Part shown: piece after piece, positions 25,079-32,123 of the stretch
Layout of the letters: the number at the start of each line of letters is the position of its first letter
How positions within the stretch are numbered: position 1 is the first letter of the stretch
Source: Microtetraspora fusca
Lineage (GTDB): Bacteria > Actinomycetota > Actinomycetes > Streptosporangiales > Streptosporangiaceae
Length of the DNA stretch: 37,706 nt
Assembly (NCBI RefSeq): GCF_001570365.1
Contig: NZ_BBYK01000085.1
Coordinates: 5,967-43,672 of the forward strand
Direction of reading: 5' to 3'
Position numbers and translations under genes: made by a program
The notes under the pieces: model-generated
The model's input: only the letters and a program-made list of their open reading frames with translations
Told to the model about the DNA's origin: nothing
Databases searched by the model: none

Positions 25079-25890
25079 CGTGTCCCGCCTTCCGGCTCGG
25101 GGCCGTCCGAGGGGACGGCGGGCGTTCCGGCGGCCACAGGTTGAGCCACGGGTCGAGCGACAGGTGCGGCCGTATCGGCGGCCGTGGCGGGCGCCGCGCC
25201 GAAGTACAGCTCGTGCAGCCGCTGGTCGGCGCCGCGCAGTTCCTCGCAGGGGCCGGAGAAGATGACCCGCCCCTTGCGCAGCACGTACGCGTTGGTGCCG
25301 ACCTCCAGGGCCAGGTGGGCGAACTGCTCGATGAGCAGGACCGCGATCCCCAGCCCGACCAGGTCGCCCACCGCCTTCATCAGGCGGCTCACGATGACCG
25401 GGGCCAGGCCCAGGGACATCTCGTCGATGAGCACGACCTTCGGGTCGGAGATCAGGGCCCGGCCGAGCACGACCATCTGCTGCTCGCCGCCGGACAGGTG
25501 CCCGGCCTGCAGGTTGCGGCGCTTCTCCAGCTCCGGGAAGAGCCGGTAGACCATGTCGAGGTCGCCCTTGCCCGCCTGGGAGACGAGGAGGTTCTGCTCC
25601 ACGGTCAGCGTGCGGAACACGGTGCGGGACTGCTCGACGTAGCCGAGACCGGCCTGGGCGCGGCGGTAGGTCGGGAATCTCTCGATGGCGACGCCGTCGA
25701 GATGGATCGTTCCGGAGGTGTTCCTGACGAGCCCGGCGATGCCGTCCATCAGGGTCGTCTTGCCGGCGCCGTTCGCGCCGAGGATGAGGGTGACCGCGCC
25801 CGGGACGACGTCGAGCGAGACGTCGTGGACGATCGGCACCTCGCCGCGGCTGATGCTGACGTCCCGCAGGCGCAGGATCTCGCCGGACAT
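25075..25890 (-). CDS. livF: ABC transporter ATP-binding protein LivF
   Basis: A 271-residue ATPase with Walker A GANGAGKTT (38-46), canonical signature LSGGEQQ, Walker B VVLIDEMSLGLAP and the LivF-typical EQ in place of the switch His (LLIEQFAHLA). Beyond the usual end of LivF it carries about 35 residues rich in Ala, Pro and Val, likely disordered. ATG at 25890 follows GGAGACTCCTG; the stop of a 40-codon upstream frame overlaps it by one base. It is the first recognisable gene of the six-gene import and oxidation operon. Confidence 0.93.
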   Translation of the reverse strand: MSGEILRLRDVSISRGEVPIVHDVSLDVVPGAVTLILGANGAGKTTLMDGIAGLVRNTSGTIHLDGVAIERFPTYRRAQAGLGYVEQSRTVFRTLTVEQNLLVSQAGKGDLDMVYRLFPELEKRRNLQAGHLSGGEQQMVVLGRALISDPKVVLIDEMSLGLAPVIVSRLMKAVGDLVGLGIAVLLIEQFAHLALEVGTNAYVLRKGRVIFSGPCEELRGADQRLHELYFGAAPATAADTAAPVARPVAQPVAAGTPAVPSDGPEPEGGTR

Positions 25891-26012
25891 CAGGAGTCTC
25901 CGTGCCAGGCGGCCCACGGCGCCGCCGCCGGTGCGCCGCCCCGTATGGCCTGACCCGGGTGCTCGAGACGTCTACGGTCGATGATCTCCCGCGCGTCGGG
26001 ATGCAGCGGCAT
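25890..26012 (-). CDS. Short upstream ORF (40 aa) coupled to livF
   Basis: ATG at 26012 follows a near-perfect GGAGG with 6-base spacing. The frame runs 40 codons and ends TGATG, sharing one base with the livF start. The opening MPLHPDAREIIDRR resembles, from memory, the N-termini of actinobacterial alpha/beta-hydrolase esterases, so it may be the stub of a deleted esterase gene. It may also be a leader whose translation controls livF. The good ribosome site and exact junction argue that it is translated. The family likeness is tentative. Confidence 0.5.
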   Translation of the reverse strand: MPLHPDAREIIDRRRLEHPGQAIRGGAPAAAPWAAWHGDS

Positions 26013-26035
26013 CGTTAACCTCCGGGTTGCCCGGG

Positions 26036-26055
26036 TGCCTGGACACGTCCAGACA
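26036..26055. promoter_or_regulatory. 20-bp palindrome in the livF/amidohydrolase 2 divergent region
   Basis: CTGGAC-AC-GTCCAG (26039-26052) is perfect, and it extends to 26036-26055 with one mismatch. It lies between the divergent starts, next to the AATCGTATCCGATT site, so it may serve a second regulator. The MarR protein is one candidate, without evidence. Confidence 0.45.
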
Positions 26056-26061
26056 CTCGCA

Positions 26062-26075
26062 AATCGTATCCGATT
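26062..26075. promoter_or_regulatory. Candidate GntR-regulon site, livF/amidohydrolase 2
   Basis: AATCG-TATC-CGATT is a perfect 5-base inverted repeat containing ATCGTAT. A -10-like TACGTT follows at 26081-26086 for the rightward gene. Its place between two divergent operons would let one regulator control both. Confidence 0.5.
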
Positions 26076-26125
26076 CCATGTACGTTAAGCGGGTCCAAAC
26101 GATGCTGTCTAGAGCGAAGAAGAAG

Positions 26126-27547
26126 ATGATGCGCATCGAGCACGGAGACGACTCCGCCCCGGCCGACCTGGTCCTGACAGGAGGGCGGGTCCACACCCTC
26201 GACGCCCGCGACGGTCTCGCCGAGGCTATCGCGATCAGGAACGGACGAATCACCCGAGTAGGCGATAACGAGGACATCGCCCCGCTGATCGGCCGGGAGA
26301 CCCGGGTCATCGGCCTCCGCGGGCGTTCGGTGCTCCCGGGCATCAACGACTCCCACCTGCACGGCGTCTGGCTCGGCACCATGTGGCCCCACCTGCTCAT
26401 GGACCAGCTCACGGCCCCGCCCGCGGAAATGACCGCCGAGGCCGGGCACGGTCACGGACACGGCGGCCCCGGCCCCCGGCTGGAGAGGTCCGCCGACCGG
26501 CGGGCGGCCATCCTCCGCACCGGAGAGCTGCTCGCGTCGCTCGGAGTCACCAGCTACACCGAGCCGGGCCTCGGCCCCGGCGAGGACGGCGGGCCGACCG
26601 GCTGCTTCGGCTCGGAGGCGCTGCGCGACTACGCCGACCTGGCCGCCGAGGGCCGGCTCACCGCGCGCGTCACCGCGCTCATGCTGTTCGGCGAGCTCGA
26701 CGGCGCCAGCTCGCTGGAGGGGTTCACCCGGGGCCTGCGCGAGTTCGCGCCGCCCGCCGACGTGCCCCGCTGGTTCCGCGTCGCCGGCGTGAAGATCTTC
26801 GCCGACGGCATCCCGCCCATGCGCAACGCCTGGACCGACGAGCCGTACGTGGACGGCACGTACGGCGGCCTGCTGGTCGAGGGTGCGACCGCCGAGCGGC
26901 GGGAGGCCGACCTGGTCGCGATGATCGAGGCGGCGCACGCCGCGGGCCACCAGATCGGCGTCCACGCGACCGGCAGCCGGACCACCAGGAGGGTCGCCGA
27001 GGCGTTCCGCGACGCCGGAGCGCGCGACGGGCGGGACGCCCGGCACTACATCATCCACGGCGACCTGCTCCACCCCGCGACGCTGGCGGAGATGGCGGCT
27101 GCCGGGATCGGGCTGAACACGCAGGCCGGCATCGCCGTGGCGACGGAGGAGATGGTGGCCGCCGCGCTCGGCCGCGACGCGCTGCGGCACGCCTGGCCCG
27201 TCCGCGACGCCCTCACCGCGGGCGTGCCGCTCTGCCTCAGCTCCGACGCCCCGGTGCTGTCGCCGGACTGGCGCAAGGGGGTGGCGGCCGCGGTGACCCG
27301 CGCCGGGCTGGACGGTACGGTGCGCGGCCCGGAGCAGCGGATCGCGCTGGCGCAGGCGCTGCGCGCCTACACGGCCACCCCCGCCTGGCAGGACCGCGCG
27401 GAGGCGTGGAAGGGCACGCTGGAGCCCGGCAAGGCGGCGGACCTGTGCGCCCTGGACGCCGACCTGTTCGACGTCGAGGCGGCCGCGCTCCCCGAGGTGC
27501 CGGTGGCGCTGACCGTGGTGGACGGCCGGATCGTCCACGAGCTCTGA
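26126..27547 (+). CDS. YtcJ-type amidohydrolase with an internal deletion (amidohydrolase 2)
   Basis: A 473-residue paralogue of amidohydrolase 1. Metal-site motifs are kept: H77xH79 (NDSHLHG), K223 (GVKIFADG), H280, H311 (HYIIHG) and D374 (SDAPVLSPDW). Between HLH and TEPGLG it has 66 residues where amidohydrolase 1 has 147. The missing 81 include the motif GHVTWVNS; instead a His-rich GHGHGHGG occurs. The frame is open, so this is a designed or fixed shortening and not a frameshift. Start: ATG 26126 after AGAAGAAG; ATGs at 26102 and 26078 lack ribosome sites. Divergent from the liv operon. Confidence 0.87.
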   Translation: MMRIEHGDDSAPADLVLTGGRVHTLDARDGLAEAIAIRNGRITRVGDNEDIAPLIGRETRVIGLRGRSVLPGINDSHLHGVWLGTMWPHLLMDQLTAPPAEMTAEAGHGHGHGGPGPRLERSADRRAAILRTGELLASLGVTSYTEPGLGPGEDGGPTGCFGSEALRDYADLAAEGRLTARVTALMLFGELDGASSLEGFTRGLREFAPPADVPRWFRVAGVKIFADGIPPMRNAWTDEPYVDGTYGGLLVEGATAERREADLVAMIEAAHAAGHQIGVHATGSRTTRRVAEAFRDAGARDGRDARHYIIHGDLLHPATLAEMAAAGIGLNTQAGIAVATEEMVAAALGRDALRHAWPVRDALTAGVPLCLSSDAPVLSPDWRKGVAAAVTRAGLDGTVRGPEQRIALAQALRAYTATPAWQDRAEAWKGTLEPGKAADLCALDADLFDVEAAALPEVPVALTVVDGRIVHEL

Positions 27548-27566
27548 TCTCAGCGGGGGAGACGCC

Positions 27567-27601
27567 GCGGCGGCCGCGGGCGGGTCGCCCGCGGCCGCCG
27601 C
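27567..27601. terminator. Bidirectional terminator hairpin
   Basis: A perfect 16-bp stem (27567-27582 with 27586-27601) closes a 3-base loop. It sits between the convergent ends of amidohydrolase 2 and reductase B, where a shared terminator is expected. Confidence 0.8.
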
Positions 27602-27614
27602 ACACGCGTCCAGG

Positions 27615-28604
27615 TCACTCCTCGCCGGGCGCGTCGGTCCCCCAGGACGCCTCCGGCCGCACCACGTCGCGGTCGAGCCACAGCTCGGCGACCTCCCGGC
27701 GCAGCTCGTCGCCGTGCCGTTCGAGGAGGACCAGCGCGCCGAGGTTGTCCTCGAGCTGGGAGAGCCGGCTCGCGCCGAACAGCACGTTCCCCGCCGACGG
27801 GTGGGTCAGGCAGAACGCGACGGCGAGCTGGGCCGGGGTGGCCTCGAACTTCCGGGCAACCCGCTCGACCAGCGGGTACGCCTCGCGGATCCGCTCCCGG
27901 ATGCCGCCCGGGTCGGCCCCGATCTTGCGCTGCGGGTGCAGCTTGCCGACCAGGATGCCGCCCTCGAAGACGTCCGACGCCTGCAACCCGAGCCCGTCGG
28001 CGAACAGCTCCCCGTACGGCTCGCCCTCGGGGACGGAGCGCCGGGCCAGGCTGTACTTGAGCTGGGCGAAGCAGGGCGGGGTCATGCCCTCGGCGGCGGC
28101 GAACTCGCGGGCGATCCGCAGGTCCCTGGCCGACCAGTTGTTGACGCCCCAGGCGGTGAACCAGCCGGCGCGCACCAGCTCGGACACGTCGGTCACCACC
28201 TGGCGGACGTCCACGTCCCCGACGAAGTCGCCGGCGACGACGAAGTCGGCATGGTCGGTGCCGACCCGCTCCAGCGACACGTCGATCTGGTCGGCGAACG
28301 AACTGCCGGGGTAGTCCCACAGCCAGAGCTTGCCGCACAGGAGGTAGTCGTCGCGGGAGAGCCCGGCCTCCCGCACGACCTCGCCGAAGATCACGTCGGT
28401 GACCGCGTTCTCCGCGTGCGGCCCGAAGTTGTAGTGGGCGACGTCGAAGAGGTTGACGCCGTGCCCGACCGCCCGCCGGACCAGCTCGACCGCGTCGTCG
28501 GTCTCCATGCGGTCCCACGTGTTCCACGAGCCGAGGCCGAAGACCGGCACCTGCGGGCCCTGTGCGCCGAGCCGGCGCCGGGGCACCTGACCTGAGAACT
28601 CCAT
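27615..28604 (-). CDS. Aldo/keto reductase-like protein lacking the tetrad His (reductase B)
   Basis: A 329-residue paralogue of reductase A. Asp54, Tyr58 and Lys92 are kept (LFDVAHYNF, CGKLWLWDYPG), and the His position is again Gly (VVAGD, G125), with the same shortened Asp-Tyr spacing. Shared blocks include QLKYSLARRSVP, LQASDVFEGGILVGK, ATPAQLAVAFCLTHPS and VLFGASRLSQLEDN. ATG is preceded by GGAGG at 6 bases. It is divergent from the methyltransferase-fold gene and convergent with amidohydrolase 2, repeating the amidohydrolase-plus-reductase pairing seen elsewhere in the island. Confidence 0.88.
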   Translation of the reverse strand: MEFSGQVPRRRLGAQGPQVPVFGLGSWNTWDRMETDDAVELVRRAVGHGVNLFDVAHYNFGPHAENAVTDVIFGEVVREAGLSRDDYLLCGKLWLWDYPGSSFADQIDVSLERVGTDHADFVVAGDFVGDVDVRQVVTDVSELVRAGWFTAWGVNNWSARDLRIAREFAAAEGMTPPCFAQLKYSLARRSVPEGEPYGELFADGLGLQASDVFEGGILVGKLHPQRKIGADPGGIRERIREAYPLVERVARKFEATPAQLAVAFCLTHPSAGNVLFGASRLSQLEDNLGALVLLERHGDELRREVAELWLDRDVVRPEASWGTDAPGEE

Positions 28605-28651
28605 CGCGAACCTCCGAAGACGTTGGGCGACCCCTGGTCGCAAGCGGGTAG

Positions 28652-28673
28652 ATCGTATAGTATCTCGCATACT
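28652..28673. promoter_or_regulatory. Divergent promoter/operator of reductase B and the methyltransferase-fold gene
   Basis: ATCGTAT (28652-28658) overlaps a good -10 box TATAGT (28656-28661) and adjoins a perfect inverted repeat AGTAT-CTCGC-ATACT (28659-28673). The region is sharply AT-rich compared with its surroundings. A repressor here would block both directions. Confidence 0.5.
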
Positions 28674-28698
28674 GTTTTGGTATGTAAGGAGTGCATCC

Positions 28699-29697
28699 AT
28701 GTCGTCTCACCCCGACGCCGAGGCCGCGAGCCCGGCGAGGATCGTGGACGTGGCCATCGGTTACATGGCCGCCAAGCAGCTCTTCGCCGCCTCCGAGGCC
28801 GGCCTGTTCGCGGCGCTCGCCGAGGGCCCGGCCGGAGCGGCCGAGATCGCGGCCCGCGCCGGCATCCCGGAGCGCACCGCCCGCATCCTCGCCGACGCCA
28901 TGGCGGGCCTCGGCCTGCTCTCCCGCGCGGACGGCCTGTACGCGAACTCCCCCACGACCGCGCGCTACCTGTCGGGGGCCGGGGACGACGTCGACCTGCG
29001 GCCGTTCCTCACCTTCCTGGACACGATCAGCTACGGTCACTGGCTCGGCTTCGGCGAGACGACGCGTACGGCCAAGCCGGCCGACCTCGACCTCGGCGGC
29101 GACCGGATGACCACGTTCCTCTCCGGCGTGATGACCTACAACGCGCTGCACGCCCGGATGCTCGCCGAGAACTACGACTTCTCCCGGCACGAGCGGGTCC
29201 TCGACCTCGGCGGGCTCTCCGGTTCCTTCCTCGCCGAGGCCCTGCGCGGGGTCCCGGGGCTGCGCGGCACCTTCTTCTCCGGCGGCGGCCTCGTCGAGCA
29301 CGCCCGTACGGTCCTCGCCGAGGCCGGCGTCGCCGACCGGGTCGAGATCGTCGACGGCGACCCGCTGGAGGGCGGCGTCCCCACCGGCTTCGACCTGGTG
29401 CTGCTCGAGCACGTCGCGCACCGCTTCGACGCCGAGCAGAACCTGCGCATCGCGAAGGCGGCGCGCGAGGCCGCCGCGCCGGGCGCGACCCTGCTGCTGC
29501 TCGACTTCTTCCTCGACTCCGACCCCGAGCAGCGCGCCATCGACGCCCTGCACGCGGGCGAGTACCTCGTGATCGATGGCACGATCGTCTACCCCGAGGA
29601 CGAGGTGCGCGGCTGGCTGCGGGCCGCGGGGTGGGAGCCGGTCGAGACCCGCGCGCTGCCGGGCAGCCCGCGCGTCATCGTCGCGGAGGCACGATGA
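28699..29697 (+). CDS. O-methyltransferase-fold protein (methyltransferase_2 family) with altered active site
   Basis: A 332-residue protein: N-terminal winged-helix dimerisation domain (AAEIAARAGIPERTARILADAMAG region, then LYANSPTTARYL) and a C-terminal SAM-binding fold starting LDLGGLSGSFL. Several functional positions differ from the family: the usual FDLP after strand 2 is FSGGG, GDFF is GDPL, and the catalytic LHDWDD-like motif reads AHRFDAE, keeping only the His. SAM may still bind through motif I. It could be a methyltransferase with an unusual substrate, or a repurposed fold such as RdmB-type hydroxylases. ATG follows AAGGAG. The stop overlaps the SDR start by ATGA. Confidence 0.83.
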   Translation: MSSHPDAEAASPARIVDVAIGYMAAKQLFAASEAGLFAALAEGPAGAAEIAARAGIPERTARILADAMAGLGLLSRADGLYANSPTTARYLSGAGDDVDLRPFLTFLDTISYGHWLGFGETTRTAKPADLDLGGDRMTTFLSGVMTYNALHARMLAENYDFSRHERVLDLGGLSGSFLAEALRGVPGLRGTFFSGGGLVEHARTVLAEAGVADRVEIVDGDPLEGGVPTGFDLVLLEHVAHRFDAEQNLRIAKAAREAAAPGATLLLLDFFLDSDPEQRAIDALHAGEYLVIDGTIVYPEDEVRGWLRAAGWEPVETRALPGSPRVIVAEAR

Positions 29698-30440
29698 GCG
29701 GGCGGGTCGTCCTGGTCACGGGCGGCGCGAGCGGGATCGGCCGGGCCGTCGCCGAGGCGTTCGCCGCGGCCGGTGACCGGGTCGCCGTCGCGGACGTGGA
29801 CGGCGCCGCCGCCGAGCGCGTCGCCGCCGGGCTGGGCGGCGAGGGAGCCGGCGTCGCGGTCACCATGGACGTGACCGACCAGGCGTCCGTCGCCGCCGGC
29901 GTGGCCGAGGTCGCCGACCGGCTCGGCCTGGTCGAGGTCCTGGTGAACAACGCGGGCATCGTCGCGGGCGGCGGCCTGCTCGTCGACCTGCCCATCGAGA
30001 TCCTCGACAAGGTGGTGGCGGTCAACGTGCGCGGGACCTTCGCGGTCACGCAGGCGGTCGCCGCCCAGATGATCGGGGCCGGGCGGGGCGGCTGCGTCGT
30101 CAACATCAGCTCGATCGGCGCCCGCCAGCCGACCGCCGGGATGGGCCACTACGAGGCCACCAAGGCGGCGGTGGACGCGCTCACCCGCACCGCGGCGCTG
30201 GAGCTGGCCGAGCACGGCATCCGGGTGAACGGCGTGGCCCCCGGTCCCGTGCACACCCCGATGACCGCCGGTCTGATGGAGAATCCGCAGGCGCGGGGGG
30301 CGTGGGAGGCCCGTATCCCGCTCCGCAAGATCGCGCAGACCGGGGACATCACGCCCCTGGTGCTCTTCCTGGCCTCGCCGTCCGCCGGGCACGTCACCGG
30401 CGCGGTGGTCCAGGTCGACGGCGGCCAGCTCCTCGTCTGA
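29694..30440 (+). CDS. Short-chain dehydrogenase/reductase
   Basis: A 248-residue classical SDR. The cofactor motif is TGGASGIG, followed by D60-V (MDVTD), NNAG at 86-89, catalytic S140 (NISS), Y153 and K157 (YEATK). The C-terminal PSAGHVTGAVVQVDGG is typical. An acidic residue ending strand 2 (VADVDG) suggests NAD rather than NADP. It is translationally coupled to the methyltransferase-fold gene, so the two probably act on the same compound. Two hairpins follow the stop. Confidence 0.93.
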   Translation: MSGRVVLVTGGASGIGRAVAEAFAAAGDRVAVADVDGAAAERVAAGLGGEGAGVAVTMDVTDQASVAAGVAEVADRLGLVEVLVNNAGIVAGGGLLVDLPIEILDKVVAVNVRGTFAVTQAVAAQMIGAGRGGCVVNISSIGARQPTAGMGHYEATKAAVDALTRTAALELAEHGIRVNGVAPGPVHTPMTAGLMENPQARGAWEARIPLRKIAQTGDITPLVLFLASPSAGHVTGAVVQVDGGQLLV

Positions 30441-30450
30441 GCCGCACCCC

Positions 30451-30490
30451 GGTGCCGCCGACGGCCTTCCCCCCTCCCGTCGGCGGCACC
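30451..30490 (+). terminator. Terminator of the methyltransferase-fold/SDR operon
   Basis: GGTGCCGCCGACGG (30451-30464) and CCGTCGGCGGCACC (30477-30490) form a perfect 14-bp stem with a 12-base loop, 11 bases after the SDR stop. Confidence 0.75.
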
Positions 30491-30505
30491 GGACCTACAT
30501 GGGAA

Positions 30506-30533
30506 AGCCCGCCGGGATGTCTCCCGGCGGGCT
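30506..30533 (-). terminator. Terminator of the gntR gene
   Basis: AGCCCGCCGGGA (30506-30517) and TCCCGGCGGGCT (30522-30533) form a perfect 12-bp stem with a 4-base loop. Read on the minus strand the stem is followed by TTTCCC, giving a short U run. It lies 31 bases after the gntR stop. Confidence 0.75.
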
Positions 30534-30564
30534 CTCTCGTGTCGGCGGTGCGGAGCGTTCCGCG

Positions 30565-31242
30565 TCAGACGGCGCGGGGCGGGACGTTGGCGTTGTGCAG
30601 CGCCGCGGCCGTGGCGATCTTGTGGGCACAGGCGACCCGCTCGATCTCCTGCGCGTCGGCTCCCTGCTCGATGAGGTCGAGCATGTGCTCGTGCTCCTCC
30701 ACCGAACGCCGCGCCCGCCCGGGCACGTACGTGAAGCTGGACCGCCGCATGTGGTCCAGCCGCGCCCACTCGGACTCCAGCAGGGCGTTGAGGTGCTCGT
30801 CCGGGCAGTGCTCGTAGATGGAGAAGTGGAACTCGCGGTTGAGCGCCGTGAACGACGCGGGGTCGAACGCCTCCAGCGCCTCCATCATCCGGCTGTTGAT
30901 CTTGCGGGAGGCCTCGAGCTTCTCAGGCGTCATGTGCGGGGCGGAGATCGCGGTCGCGTACCCCTCGAGGCGGGCCAGTATCTGCAGGGAGTGCTCCACC
31001 TGCGTGGCGTCGAACACCGCGACCCTGGCCCCGATGTTGCGCACCACCTCGACCAGCCCGTCGGACTGCAGCCGACGCACCGCCTCGCGCAGCGGGATCG
31101 TGCTGACCCCCGTCTCCCGGGCGAGCTGATCCATCACCAGCCGGTACCCGGGGCCGTAGGTGCCGTCGAGAATGCGCGAACGCAGCAACTCGTAGCTGCG
31201 CTCCGCCTTCGACTCCTTGGCGGGCTTCTTCGCGGTACTCAC
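30565..31242 (-). CDS. GntR-family transcriptional regulator, FadR/FCD subfamily
   Basis: A 225-residue regulator. The N-terminal winged helix (ERSYELLRSRILDGTYGPG, then TGVSTIPLREAVRRLQSDG) is typical GntR, including the REA-RL motif. The C-terminal all-helical FCD domain retains the metal/ligand His set (EFHFSIYEH, EHEHM, ACAHK). FCD regulators sense small carboxylic acids. GTG 31242 is preferred because of GAGGGG upstream; GTG 31281 would add 13 residues. It is the only GntR protein in the window, and the palindrome TCGTATACGA upstream of the meta-cleavage operon fits GntR half-sites. Confidence 0.93.
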   Translation of the reverse strand: MSTAKKPAKESKAERSYELLRSRILDGTYGPGYRLVMDQLARETGVSTIPLREAVRRLQSDGLVEVVRNIGARVAVFDATQVEHSLQILARLEGYATAISAPHMTPEKLEASRKINSRMMEALEAFDPASFTALNREFHFSIYEHCPDEHLNALLESEWARLDHMRRSSFTYVPGRARRSVEEHEHMLDLIEQGADAQEIERVACAHKIATAAALHNANVPPRAV

Positions 31243-31269
31243 CAACGCCCCCTCACACTTGACCGGACT

Positions 31270-31310
31270 GCCGTCCGCCACGCCCCGGCTGCGCCCGCCC
31301 GGCGGACGGC
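31270..31310 (-). terminator. Hairpin between the alpha/beta hydrolase and gntR
   Basis: GCCGTCCGCC (31270-31279) and GGCGGACGGC (31301-31310) are perfect 10-base arms with a 21-base loop, starting 14 bases after the hydrolase stop on the minus strand. It may terminate or attenuate transcription before gntR. Confidence 0.5.
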
Positions 31311-31324
31311 CGACCTCTCAATGA

Positions 31325-32083
31325 TCACTGTTCGAGGGCGGTCAGGACAGTCCTTTGGAACAGCCCGCCGCCGAGAACCTCGAAGTGACCGCCGGGGACC
31401 GTTTCGAGCCGCGCCCCGTCGACGACTTCGACGATACGCTCGATGCCCTTCGTCATCACGTCGTCGGCTCCGACCACGAACAGCGGCGGCACCGTGCCGC
31501 TCCACTCCCCTCCCGCGAACGGCGTGGCCCGCAGGCCCTCGACGCAGGTGGCGAGCCCGGCGGCACGCTCACCCTGGGAGCGGACCATGCCCGCGATCAT
31601 CGCCGTGAGCGGGTCGCCCGGCTCGGCGCCGTCGGCGACCGCGCGGTGCAGCGCCTCGATGTCCAGGGCCACGAACGGCTCGCCGGGGTTGAGCCCGCCG
31701 AGCACCGTCCTGCGCACCCGGCCCGGGGCCGCGGCGGGCAGCTCCCAGGCGATCCTGGCCCCCAGCGAGTAGCCGACCACGTCGAACTCGCCTCCGGCGG
31801 CGCCCGCGTCGCCGAGGGCGGCGTCCAGCGCGGCCACCAGGCTCTTGGCGATCTCCGGCGCCCCGGCCTCGGCCGCCGTGCGCGGAGCGGGGCTCGCGCC
31901 GTGACCGGGCAGGTCGGGAACGACGACCGTGCGCCCCGCGGCCTTCAGCGCGCCGGCCACGCCGGTGGCGACCCAGTCGGACTCGCCGTCGGAGCCGAAG
32001 CTGTGCACGAGGAGCACGGGCGGCGCGCCCGAGGGACGGTCCGGGACGAAGGTGCGGACGGCCAGGCCGGTCGGGTCCTGCAT
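31325..32083 (-). CDS. Alpha/beta-fold hydrolase
   Basis: A 252-residue hydrolase. The oxyanion region is LLVHSFGSDGESDW, the nucleophile elbow GYSLGA (Ser106), the acid in VGADDVM and the His in VPGGHFEV. It could hydrolyse an ester or a meta-cleavage product. AGGGGAG lies 11 bases before ATG 32083; GTG 32092 is only 2 bases from it, so I prefer the ATG. It lies between gntR and the extradiol dioxygenase on the same strand, 40 bases from the dioxygenase stop, with an ATCGTAT site in that gap. Confidence 0.87.
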   Translation of the reverse strand: MQDPTGLAVRTFVPDRPSGAPPVLLVHSFGSDGESDWVATGVAGALKAAGRTVVVPDLPGHGASPAPRTAAEAGAPEIAKSLVAALDAALGDAGAAGGEFDVVGYSLGARIAWELPAAAPGRVRRTVLGGLNPGEPFVALDIEALHRAVADGAEPGDPLTAMIAGMVRSQGERAAGLATCVEGLRATPFAGGEWSGTVPPLFVVGADDVMTKGIERIVEVVDGARLETVPGGHFEVLGGGLFQRTVLTALEQ

Positions 32084-32107
32084 GTGTGTCACAACTCCCC
32101 TATTTCA

Positions 32108-32115
32108 CATACGAT
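32108..32115 (-). promoter_or_regulatory. Candidate GntR-regulon site before the alpha/beta hydrolase
   Basis: ATCGTATG on the minus strand (CATACGAT on plus), between the dioxygenase stop and the hydrolase start. It is a half-match only, without a perfect second arm. Confidence 0.3.
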
Positions 32116-32123
32116 TTCAGATC

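Noticed and set aside
21192-25144. Very long plus-strand frames over the liv operon (721 and 607 codons)
   Set aside because: They are rich in His, Gly, Asp and Arg, which is typical of the reverse frame of GC-rich genes. The opposite strand encodes intact transporter proteins.
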